Shown here: positions 23,845 to 34,530 of the stretch, one piece after another
Layout: the number at the start of each line of letters is the position of its first letter
How positions within the stretch are numbered: the stretch's first letter is position 1
NCBI RefSeq assembly: GCF_028554725.1
Contig: NC_071671.1
Span: 6,056,001-6,120,000 of the forward strand
DNA: 64,000 nt
From: Zeugodacus cucurbitae
Lineage: Eukaryota; Arthropoda; Insecta; Diptera; Tephritidae
Reading direction: 5' to 3'
Made by a program: the position numbers and the translations under genes
Notes under the pieces: generated by a model
The model's database searches: none
What the model saw: the letters and a program-made list of their open reading frames with translations, nothing else
What the model was told of the DNA's origin: nothing

Positions 23845-23855
23845 CAAATTACTGT

Positions 23856-24959
23856 CAATAATATATTTATTTTTCGAAAGTAAGTCCCAGTTTCTTTGAA
23901 TATCTGGTATAATTTGTTGGACTGGCTACACTCCAACGCTTGTCAAATCAAAATCAGCTTTAGAAAACTTTTCTGAAACCATAAAACACCGTAAATTAAT
24001 TACCGTTATATTAAAAAAAATATTTTTCCGATCCGGCCTCACTCACAGCGCAAACACACATTTCCTCTTCCCTTTCCAACACACTTTTCCAGCAGTCTTT
24101 TTTTCTGCAATTCAACAACAATAAAGCACTTCTGACACATGTCATTTGTGGTATTTTCCCAGTTGCAACAACAAAATGCACATAATCGTTAAGAAACTTT
24201 GCAAGCACATGCCGTCGTACTTACTTACGTACAGACATATTGCAATGAAAGTGTTAATATTAAAGCTTAATTACCACGTGTCGTGTTAGTAATGGGCCAC
24301 TTCCCAATGGTCTTACCTTCATTATATCCACATAGATATGTACGCGCACTCATACACATACAGACTCATGTAGAAGCTTTGGAGGACATGTGCATAGAAG
24401 ACATGAGGCATGATTTTAAAATAGCTGGCCTATTTCCTTTATTGCGGTTACTAACTTAAGTGTGTTATTACTTTTGTGTATTTACACACACATTTTTTCA
24501 ATTGCAACTTGGTACAAGAACAAAAAAAAAAAACAAAAAAAGAATGGGGTTAATGGAAAGCATTCACAAAGTATTAATTGTATTTAAAAATGAATAAAAT
24601 GACAGCCTTGTAGCTTCATGTTTAAGCTCTTTAGGTCAGTTGTTCAATTTACTCATTATTTCATTGGCTTAGCATAAATAATTCTGGAATTCGCAACTAG
24701 TTAATATAATAACTTTTTAAAAACTGCCTATTTTCTTCCGAAATATAATTGTATAATTTTTCATGATAGCTGCTTTCTTGTGAATAAGTATTGAGATATC
24801 TATACTTAATATATACATATATATAATCGATAAGCTATACTCGATACATTCAAAAAATCAAACCTGGGTCCATTAAGAATTTGTATGTCGCTTTCGAGGG
24901 AAAGTTGATGCGATGTTATTAGATTATGGAACAAAATTTCTCGAGTTTTAGCTGAATTT
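23856..24959. other. Non-genic stretch
   Basis: Nothing supported. There is a poly-A tract near 24521-24540. Confidence 0.5.
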
Positions 24960-25330
24960 GAAAAAAATATAATTTGGTAAAGGATTAAATTTATCGATAA
25001 CAATTTCTAGATTTTTTTCGATACTACCGATTATGGTTGGTACAATTTAATAGTCGATAAAATTTATCGATAACTATCTTTAAGGTTCAATAATACTTTA
25101 TTTTATCTAGTATGGCTGATATAATTTAATAATCGATGAAATTTATCGCTTACACTTTCTAAAATAAACTGGAAATCACTGCTACAGTTATTTCGATGCC
25201 ACCAATTATGGTTGGTATAATATAATTTCTAAACTTTTATCTAAAACCTTTTGAAAACATCATTGCTACAATATTTTCGAAGTTATCAAATATGGTTTTC
25301 ACAATTTTAATATTTTTATAACTAGAATAT
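24960..25330. repeat. Diverged tandem repeats with TATCGATA motifs downstream of the secreted-protein gene
   Basis: Phrases of the form 'gattatggttggtacaattt', 'tagtatggctgatataattt' and 'aattatggttggtataat' recur about every 90 to 120 bases, together with 'aaatttatcg'. Perfect TATCGATA octamers lie at 24992-24999 and 25065-25072. This octamer is the known DREF/DRE site in flies, but here it may simply be part of the repeat. An AATAAA on the minus strand at 25334-25339 could end the neighbouring transcript. Confidence 0.45.
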
Positions 25331-25466
25331 ATATTTATTTTGCAAAATATAAAAGCAAATAATATATGATTATCGAAAATAAATACGTTAGATCGCGCTA
25401 CACCTAAAATATATAACAAACAACTACATACATATATAAAATACAAAACATAAATATTTTATTATA

Positions 25467-26972
25467 TTAAAAACCCATGCCCTGCAATACGCTCAGGAGC
25501 GGCGGTAAAGCACGATGTTTCTTCTCTTTATCGCTGCGACACTTCTTCGTGTTATCGTTGCGTTTACTGTTATTTGAGCTATCATTCATATCGGTATCGG
25601 TATCGTTATCGGCGTCGTTATTATTATCGCCACGCACCGCTTTCATGTCATCACCGGAAATGCTGATTTTATCATTAATTTTGTCATTTGTTAACGGTGC
25701 TTTAGTCAACGCAGTCGGGTTGTCAATATTGATATTACTATTTTTATTAGCAATTTTCGTTTCTTTTATGCTGGCACTATGTATGGGCGTTATGGATGCT
25801 GCTGCCGGCGGTGCCACGTCATCCTCATGCATGGTATTTGCTTCATCGGGCGTTGTAATGATTTTTATAATATGCTGTACGCTCGTATTTGGATTGTCAA
25901 CACCTTCGGCGGACTCACGTTGTGTGGCACGCAGCATTGCTTCGTCGAGCAGTCGCTTACATTCCTCAATTTGATTTTTCCATGCGCGCACCGCATATTG
26001 CGCTTGCTCTATGAATTCGTTTGGTGGCAAATCCGAGATATCGGCTTTTAAGGGCATAGCGAACTCGTTGACCAGTATGCGCGGCTTAGTGGGCGCACCT
26101 TTAGAATTTGGTTTTGAATTCGTATTCGTATTCACATTTTGATTGTTATTGCCGCCTTCATTACCGTTATTATTGTTTTCATTTTGTTGATCATTGAGAG
26201 CGGCGGGACTGTTGGAATTTTCATTGGTTTTTTGGTTACTACTCGCAGGTCCTGCTTCTACGTAGATACGCTTGAAACCGCCGATGCCATCATTGTAGCT
26301 GCTGTTCGGTTCATCTTCTTCAGCAAAACCGTTACGCCCTTTACAATTACCTCTACTCGGCGGTCTTTTCGGACAGACTGCCTTGGGTCGTTCATCTTGA
26401 CAAGCGCCCAGAAAATCACCTTCCAGTTCGTTAATCTCTTTCACAATGGACACGGCATGTTCACGCATGCGCTTTATCAAACCCGTTACATGCTCAATTG
26501 TGTCCTTGGTATCCTTTACGGCCGCATCTAAACACGCCTGCTGCTCGGGTGTTTGTGCGTGACAGGTGTAGGCGGCTTTTTGTTCCTGCTCGTGATGCTG
26601 TGAGTTATCGTTATCGCTTGCGTCGCGTTTGCGATTCAGTGGCTGATCATCTGTCACAAATAAGGGATCGCGCTTCATTTCACTTTCTTCTTTATTCTCC
26701 AACTCATCCTCTTCTCTATCGTCGTCCGTCTGGAAACTATCCATTGGATGCACCCGCTCAAAACGCTCTGATTGAGGTTGTGTATTTCCGTTTAAACGCT
26801 GTTGTAAAAGCGCTTTATCGACATCGAAATTGATTGAATTCGCTAGCGTATCGTAATAATTCACATCCTGATAATAAGTGTCGTCATTTTGGTCGTTCGT
26901 TGCAGTGGACCATTGCAACAGTAAGATGAGTAGCAAGAAATATAGCAATGGCTGACGTCTGCTTATCGTCAT
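25467..26972 (-). CDS. Secreted acidic Asn/Asp/Gln-rich protein, unknown function
   Basis: This 501-residue single-exon gene is not one I recognise. Residues 1-25 form a clear signal peptide: basic MTISRRQ, then a Leu-rich core LLYFLLLILLLQW, then STATN. The start is supported by a good fly context (CAAATGA). The mature protein is very polar. An acidic segment (about 70-115) ends in dibasic sites MKR and RKR (near 99 and 114-116), possible proprotein cleavage sites. Residues about 135-210 are more ordered, with predicted helix and five cysteines (YTCHAQ, QACLD, GACQD, AVCPK, GNCKG). An Asn/Gly-rich low-complexity tract (about 250-290) follows. A second ordered block then runs from PRILVNEF to ECKRLLDEAM, with one Cys. 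The tail is Asn/Asp-rich and ends RALPPLLSVLQGMGF. AATAAA on the minus strand just past the stop (25458-25463) may be its poly(A) signal. It is likely extracellular; the real gene status is well supported by length and composition. Confidence 0.85.
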   Translation of the reverse strand: MTISRRQPLLYFLLLILLLQWSTATNDQNDDTYYQDVNYYDTLANSINFDVDKALLQQRLNGNTQPQSERFERVHPMDSFQTDDDREEDELENKEESEMKRDPLFVTDDQPLNRKRDASDNDNSQHHEQEQKAAYTCHAQTPEQQACLDAAVKDTKDTIEHVTGLIKRMREHAVSIVKEINELEGDFLGACQDERPKAVCPKRPPSRGNCKGRNGFAEEDEPNSSYNDGIGGFKRIYVEAGPASSNQKTNENSNSPAALNDQQNENNNNGNEGGNNNQNVNTNTNSKPNSKGAPTKPRILVNEFAMPLKADISDLPPNEFIEQAQYAVRAWKNQIEECKRLLDEAMLRATQRESAEGVDNPNTSVQHIIKIITTPDEANTMHEDDVAPPAAASITPIHSASIKETKIANKNSNINIDNPTALTKAPLTNDKINDKISISGDDMKAVRGDNNNDADNDTDTDMNDSSNNSKRNDNTKKCRSDKEKKHRALPPLLSVLQGMGF

Positions 26973-28049
26973 TTGAAAAATATATTCTTTAACAAACTCA
27001 TAAATAAATTATTTGAAAACAATAAAATATTAGAAATGTCATAAAAGTAAAAAATATTAAAAAAAAAGAATGGAATAATAAGAAAACCAAAAACAGTACG
27101 TTACAACGTTAAAGAGTTGCCAAAATAGAAATTTAAGCATTTTAATTAATATTTTTTTTTTTTAATTTTGTATTTGTATAAACTTTTATGTAATTCACGG
27201 TTATTCATAAAACCGTATGATGGAAAATGTGTAGATTTCTTAATAAATAAGCCATCCTTGTTGACTGGGTATAGAATCAACGTTGCTCGCACTGAACGCA
27301 CGCCTTCTGACACTTTATTGGTGTGAGAAATTTCGTTACTTCCGCACTAATGCGATTCGCCAGTGGTGGTGTATACTTCCGCATAAGCAGAAGTCATAGT
27401 TGATTTTGCTGCCTGTGATAACTATTAGTTCCGCGTATAAAAAACTCTGTATACAGAAAAAAACAATTGCTGGTGAAAAACTAAGTGTGCAAGTGAAATT
27501 AATGCAATAATGAAGTGTTAAATATGCATTTTATGAGCGGCAGCATTGTCTAATAGTGCTAATAATAAACATTGTATACTTTTTGGGGCAACTAAAAATT
27601 TTTCTGAACTTGAAACGCGCTGCTACAACATATGTGTGTACTCATTCTAGCACATATCTATAAGCTGTGATTTGTATAGCTAGCGCTCGCAGTCATGTGC
27701 ACGGCAACAGGCGCCTCGCTGGCGGTATGTATTTATTTCTTTTTATCACTTGTATTGGCCAGCTAAACGTCATACATATAAAAAACAGTGTTGCATGCGA
27801 AAAAATTTTGTAAATAATTTTACACAATGAAATTTTCGTTTATATTAAATGATTTAAAAAGTATTTCAAATACATTTGATTTTATTACGCTATAAATCAT
27901 TTACACGCTGTAAATCACAAAATACATCAAATATATTTACAAAAATATCAAATTTTATTTATTTTTTTTTGCACCGTTGGCATTTGATCAGGTGGCAGAC
28001 GTTGACTGCGCTGTCGCTAGCAGACGATCCAATTGGGGAACTGCCATAG
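26973..28049. promoter_or_regulatory. Probable head-to-head promoter region
   Basis: On the minus strand an initiator TTCAGTGC has its A at about 27293, roughly 320 bases upstream of the secreted-protein ATG. A weak AATAAAG box lies about 25 bases before it. On the plus strand a TATAAAAAAC box sits near 27439, and an initiator ACTCAGTG lies near 28052. The region 27240-27400 is less AT-rich than its flanks. This is inference from motifs; no downstream coding start confirms the plus-strand transcript. Confidence 0.3.
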
Positions 28050-28722
28050 ACAACTCAGTGCTGTTGACGCTTTCAATTGTTTGCTTTTTGACTTCGTTTC
28101 GTTCGCTTGAATCTCTCGCCAGTACGCGCCCGTGTAAACGTTATTATCGCAATATACAATTCATTTGTTTAACATCGTAATTGAAATTGCCACGAGAAGC
28201 GTTGAAATATTTTGGAAATTCGTGTTTTTTTTATAGGTTTACTGTTGCTGGAGTTACTGTTAAGAATCACAATCGGAAGTACAGATTCTTTGCCCCTCCC
28301 AATAAACGCGAACGCGTGTATGCATGTGCGAAAAATCAGGTTACGGGACTTTCTCGGCTGCCACTGACTTTGCGTGCGAATTGTTGTTGCTCTATTTGAT
28401 TTATTAGCGTTTATACTCGTGCGATCGCTGAAAAGTGCATTTACATACATACATACATATATTTTCTGAATCGTGGAGAAAGTGATAATTCACAAAGGTG
28501 TAAAATTGAAAATCTAAAGAAAAAATATTTTCTGTATATCGGCTCGTAAGTTAGTGTAAAAATATAACAATCATTCCACTTTTGAAAAATTGCGTGTTAT
28601 TTAATTTACTACTCGACTATTCGAAATTTGCAAATTTTATTGGAAGTTGTGTGGAAATATTAGCGTTACGAAAAAGCGCGCACATTAAATACAAAAAAAG
28701 TGCACGATTTGCCTGGTTCAAA
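28050..28722 (+). other. Putative non-coding first exon, plus strand
   Basis: The sequence from 28000 to 28460 is richer in G and C than its surroundings. It starts with an initiator-like ACTCAGTG and is followed by a donor AAAG|GTAAAT at 28722/28723. Only short upstream open frames are present. The next plus-strand acceptor with coding sequence behind it is at 37265, so this could be the 5' UTR of tapas with an intron of about 8.5 kb. RNA evidence would be needed to link them. Confidence 0.3.
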
Positions 28723-31700
28723 GGTAAATAAAGTAGTGCTGGAATATTTGTGAAAAACTAATAGAAGCAACAATTGGTTGCTTGTTTAATGTTGAAAATA
28801 TACAAGAGACAAGGAAATGCAAATACACATTAATATCTAATTGGAAACTATGTACACACACATTGTATTCATAACACTGACAAAAAAAAAATTAACATGT
28901 AGGTTAGGGTTTTCAAATCCACCGGTTGGATATTGCTGCTTGAGATAAGTTGCTATATACCTATATACATACATTCCAATCGGTTATTCACCTGACTTAC
29001 TTTTGAGTTTGCATGCCCACATTGACTTGTTTACATATTTATATATGTATTTTAAGGCCTGAACACCTAGACACTTTTAATTAATTTCCAACTTAATATT
29101 TATATGAAACTCAACAACCCAATCTTTTTTTTATTCTATTAAAAAAAAGCTTGTTTAAGACGTAAAAATCGTTTCAATATGATTGAAGTGTTTCTTTAAG
29201 TTACCTTGGTTAACAGCGTAGGTAATATTGGCACAGCTGCAAACACATTGAGTCTGGCTTGCAACGTCATCACCAGTGGGTTGTATGCCCACAGATTTCA
29301 ATACGTTCAAAAACGCGCTTCAGCAAAGAGCTCTACCCATTTTCAACATCACGTCAATGCTGTTGTCTCGAATCGCTAAATTGCATGATCAACACTTTTA
29401 AGTGTTTTTTTTTTTTGTTGTGAGCGCCTGTAGCATGTTATTTTGATTTCTTTGCCTTCCAGAGATCACTGAACGCTTCATTGCCTGTGCTTCCTTTGTT
29501 AATAATGTAGACAATCAGTGTGCGCTGACTATATTGTTGGTAGCAAATGACTTGCGCAAGGTAAATACATAAATGCCTTTCTCTTTTGCGCGAAATTTCC
29601 CTTTAAACAACAATAATAAATCTTTAAATATAGCAATGCTACACGAATGAAATGTTTATGTATTTATGCTTGTATAATTGAATACACATATACACGTGCA
29701 TCACATTCATTATTTTTGCTAAAACTTGATTTTGACTGCACGTGGAAACAGTAGATTTTGAAATTATGATTATAGTCGGTAATTTCATAAACCGGTATAA
29801 CAGTGTTAATGATGTGCCAAATGTGAATAAGTGGCAAAGCGTCAACAACTACTTGTTGCTTCATTGCTCCTAATTGTTGTTTTCAGGTCGCTAGTTTTTG
29901 GTATTGTTGTGTCACTTTTAATCATATTTTTAGCGTGTGTGCAAGGGGAAATTCAGTGAGGATATTATTTTTTTCTAATCAACTAAAGGTTTGTTTGCTA
30001 CGAATTTGATACACGGGGTTTGTTGAACTCATTTAACTCCCTCAATCATTACTCTGATTTTCTTAAGATTTTTGTTTTATTAAAAAAAAAACTTGATTAC
30101 CTTAGGTTTTTTTTAATAATAATGCCTATGTGTTGTAACTACTGTCCAGTCATTAAAAAAATCAATGCTGTAGGTTTTTATGTTATCTTGAAAGTCAGTC
30201 TTCCACATATATGTATTTTTTTTTGCAGTTTCAACTTTCCTCTATTAATCAAATAAATGCTTACACACCTATAATACATAGATACATATCTATATCCACT
30301 TTCATTTTGCCCATTAACTATTGCATGTATGCAACACCTTTATTACAAACGACTGCACTCGCTGTTTGATGGCTTGGAGTCACAACATTCGATTTCGGTT
30401 TCGTGTAGTAAGTGAAAATAATTGTAGACAAAGCAAAATACAGTTTCTAAAATTTATTTATTTTCATTTTTTTATACTTTATCTACTACAATTACAGTTA
30501 CTGCGCTCGGCTGACTTTTTTGCTTTCATAACTCCGGGCTTCGTGTTGCACGTAAACAAATGCGCCTGCTGTTTTATTGCACTTGAGGCAATTATTTTTT
30601 TAAAGGCAACACAAGAATTCGTGTTGCATGTATACAATGCTCCGTTGCATATTAATGTATGAATATTCATAATTATTTATTTTGTGAATCGTATGCTTTG
30701 TTTTGAATTTATGACTTTTCGTAGTGTGCATGTAATTTGTTGAGTAGTAAAAACTGAAAGTACTTCATTTCGTGGTTATGGTGTATAAAAATTGAGTATT
30801 TAAAATTTTGTACTGGAAAACTTTCCTAACAAATATCTGAAAGTTAATATTTATATTTACTTAATTTTTGTCTGCGATACTCAAATTTCTTATTTGGCTT
30901 TGAGATGTTTATATTTGGTTTGATCTGCCTTATCGTATGTGAAGTTACTTGTTTTATTTGTCTCATCAAATTAGTCTGATTAACTTGGGTATGCCGTATA
31001 TCGGAGCTAATTGGATTTGATATTACTTGAAAACATCTGACTTGGTCATACTTCGTATGATACGACTTTATTTCAACACAATGTGATATCACATCGCATC
31101 AATAATGTTATTTTTTTCTGAACTCAGGGGTTTTTTTGAAGTTTTTAAACTCAACAGGATTTATGATAGGTCGTTGCAGTGGAAACGGTAGACAGGAATA
31201 ATAATGTCAAAAGTATTAAAAAAATAATATAAAAATATTAATTTTCATTAATTTATAATATTTTATTTTTCATTAGATTTTAAAATTAAAATTATCAATT
31301 AATATATGTATGATCTGTTTGCTGACTTTAATCGCTTTTCATCTTCACATCTCGTTATTACGCTTCAATTATTTATTTTCCAATTTCATAAGCAAAATCA
31401 ATTATAACGCAATATTCAATTTGTTGATATACCAACTACACTTGGTGCTATATACATATAAATAAGTTTGTACAAATGTATAATGAAAGAATTCCTCTCA
31501 TTCGTTCACTCACCAATGAAACCAACTTACGTTTTCGAATTGCCACTGTCACAAATGCGATCATTGTTGATTATTTTTGTGCTAGTTTGTTTTGTTTTCC
31601 ATTCCATCATATGCCATTATTTTTCATCACTAATTATAGCTTTCCACAGTTATTGTTCTCTGGATTTTTCACTCTTATTAAGATCGCCGTTAATCGTGAT

Positions 31701-33814
31701 CAGGCAAATAAGTGATGACTGCGTTTTGTAGTTGTTGTTTGACCCAGAAACTCTGGAATTTCATACTTCTGTACGGCGAGTTCATCGTATTCCGTTGATT
31801 GTCTGATTTCCAACGACTGACTCACTACTGACGAGTACGAGTAGTACACGACAATTTGATTCATAACACGAGTACGTTGTGTATAGTATTTACCTTAAAT
31901 ATTTTAATTGGCTGGGCAGCTGGTTCAATTTGGGTTGGAAGTTTCCTTTGTTTATTATTATTATTATTTCCACTAGTATTTAAGTCGGACTATTATTGGA
32001 ATTTTATCAATTGACTTATAATCTACGGTAGATTAAAGAGACATTGTTTTGTAATCTATAGACATACGTTTTTAAATTTTCTGCTAAAATGGATGGATGG
32101 ATAGATTTAACGACAACATATGTATATTTATCAAAAATAACGGTATCTCTGTGTTTGTGTCTTAGTTTTGAATCTTTCGGAATCAAAGAAAAGTGTTGTG
32201 ATCAAAATTTTGTTTATTCTTCTCCTACATACTAATCGTGTAAAACCGAGTGGTTGTGGTTCTGCCGATAATTCATTTCTACAACTAAAGAAAATATATA
32301 ATTTTTTCTCGTTCCGGCGTCTCTTCAAAGACTTTCTAATAACATTAAACAGATCGCAAATAAGCAAATCGCATTTATCGATCACTCTGGATTGATCAGC
32401 ACAAATCAACGCTAGGAAATGAAATGAGAATACAAATTAGTGACCCCCATTTGGAGCACGCGCTTGGCATAGATATTTACACATACAGAAACAAACGTAC
32501 AAACATAAAATTAAAGATAAATGCATAAGTTATAAAAATATTGTAAACAAAATGAAAAACACGAAAGGCAAAAGCCAAAAGCAATTTCAAAACGCAAATT
32601 GCAATCGGCTGCGGTGTGTCTTTGTTGCCACCATATTTTCTACGTGGAAATATTTATTTGCACATTGTTTTGGTTTATTTTGCATTTTCTCTTTTTCTGC
32701 TTATGGCTTGGGTATGCATATTGTGCAATTCCTTCACTCTACACTTGTGTGAATTTTCATATTTTTTATGGTTGCGAAAATGCATATTTCTTAGAAAACC
32801 ATGCGTTCATGCTGTGTTAGTGGTTAATTGGATTTAACCTGTCGGCGCCTTAGGTGCAAAAAAGTCAATAGTTTTCTTAAAAGCTTCATTCATAAATTGA
32901 AAAACAAAAAAAATTAACATCTACAAGGTGAGCAAACATTCACTGTAAGCAAATAAAAGTTAAAAATATACCTAGTAGTCAAGGCAATTTAAACTTATTA
33001 ACCGTATAATATCAGGAATTAAAAGGGTAACGAATTTTTCAGCAACTCGTGGCACATTTTTAGAAAGTAAACAAATAATTCACGCTAAAAAACAGTTTGT
33101 AAACATTAGAAATATATATACGTACGTGTGTCTGTATGTTTGCTCCACATACTTTCTGAATGATACCATGAAACACATATCTGCTCAAAAAATATATATC
33201 TCTCACTGACCTTGAACAATAACGTGTTGCAAAAAATACTATGTGTGTATGTACATATATGTAGAGCAAAAGAAACGCAACAAAAAACAATTTGAGAATG
33301 CAAATGTGGCGTTAATTAAAGCATGAGTTCATGCTCTGTAAGAATAGTACCGAAAAGAAAATTGTCTGAAAGCCTATATTTTCTTGTACGCTACTCTCAA
33401 GTGTATGAAAGTTCAAAATAAAATTCAATTAATAAGTAAATACAATTACGGAATGTAACAGAAAATAAAAAATATTACAGTACTGCATTTAATTTCCGAG
33501 AAGTCGTTGTCTCCTTTTCATTATGATTTGTTGAATGATTTTTAATAAATAGTAATTTAAATCCTGCAATATTAAACTACATACGAAGAGAAAATGGATG
33601 CTATCGATAGCTGTCTTATACCCAAATGTATTGTCAACAAGTATAGTTCTCTGAACACATCTTCTTCGAATTGTCCAGATGTGATTCTCACGAAGTTGGG
33701 ATCCCATTGGTTGAATAAAAGTATAACCTAAATCAGTTTCAGAGCAGATTTTGCAAAGCATTTCATGAAGTACAAATGAAAATTTTCGTATTTTAGATGA
33801 AAAATTGTTCGGTT
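28723..33814. other. Long non-genic stretch, possible first intron of tapas
   Basis: No coding gene is supported. Open frames of 60 to 113 codons (for example 30321-30662, 31468-31731 and 32552-32837) are hydrophobic translations of T-rich DNA, overlap in several frames and lack domains. Poly-T and poly-A tracts are common. Confidence 0.45.
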
Positions 33815-34530
33815 ATGTTAGGTTAATCTGGTGGACCGGCCGGCCCCGCATATCCCAGTTATGGTTCTTAACGATGGAGTGATGTCACGTATTCCTTAGT
33901 ACTTACCCAACCAAACAGTGTTAGATCGTTGAAAGGGCAGCCCTTGATCGGGTAAAATCCTGGTCAACTCTGGCTGCAGTGGGAGTTGTTTGGGAGACTG
34001 CCCCTTGCTCAACTACGTTCTGGATATTGTTGCAGGTTAAACTCCTACTTATCCAGACTGAACCCCGACATACAGAATACATATCCTGCATGCAATGAAT
34101 TCCCGCATGACACTAATCACCTCTTTGCATGGCCAACGAACCCAACTCATCTAACACCCATTTCCCTTTGGTCCAACCCCATCGAAACAGCATGTATCTT
34201 GGGCCTCTCGTTAGATGACCTCGACGACAACTGGACTTATGCTTTCAGTTCCCGCAGGGCTGGATAATCGTTACTACAACAAGAACATGTCACGTAATTC
34301 CCTGAATAGTAGGTTTAAGAGATTATCCGGCCTCTCTAAGGGTATCTCCTCCAACTTATCGTACTGTGGGGTCCCTAGATACCTGAAGCGTTGTCTTGCT
34401 GGCGCAGGAAAAAAGCACAAGAGACGCTCCGCTGTTTCATTGGTGCTCTGCTCTTGACACTTCATGCATTCCTTCCGATCTGTCTCTTGCCGCAAGCATA
34501 AAACTGCATTGTTTATAAACTCCGATAAAC
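33815..34530 (-). mobile_element. Minus-strand LINE fragment split by another LINE
   Basis: Two pieces, 33815-33903 (starting ttaggttaa, the LINE 3' end on the minus strand) and about 34287-34530, appear to be one element interrupted at atgtcacgta. The right piece has a minus open frame ending in 'RPDNLLNLLFRELRDMF', consistent with decayed LINE sequence. The interrupted target is repeated on both sides of the inner LINE. Confidence 0.5.
33904..34286 (+). mobile_element. Jockey-like LINE ORF2 C-terminus and 3' end, plus strand
   Basis: The open frame 33986-34267 contains LAQLRSGYCCRLNSYLSRL, then 'TYPACNEFPHDTNHLFAWP', then 'LGLSLDDLDDN'. This is the Cys/His-containing C-terminus of Jockey-like ORF2 proteins, where a CPxC...H...HxFxC pattern is usual; one Cys is here replaced by Trp. 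The 3' end is 'tactacaacaagaa'. It is flanked by a near-direct repeat (atgtcacgta-ttcc) at about 33882 and 34287. The copy is heavily 5'-truncated and dead. Confidence 0.65.

Noticed and set aside
25477..26833. Plus-strand open frames (up to 165 codons) across the secreted-protein gene
   Set aside because: They are on the opposite strand of a well-supported gene with signal peptide and normal start context.
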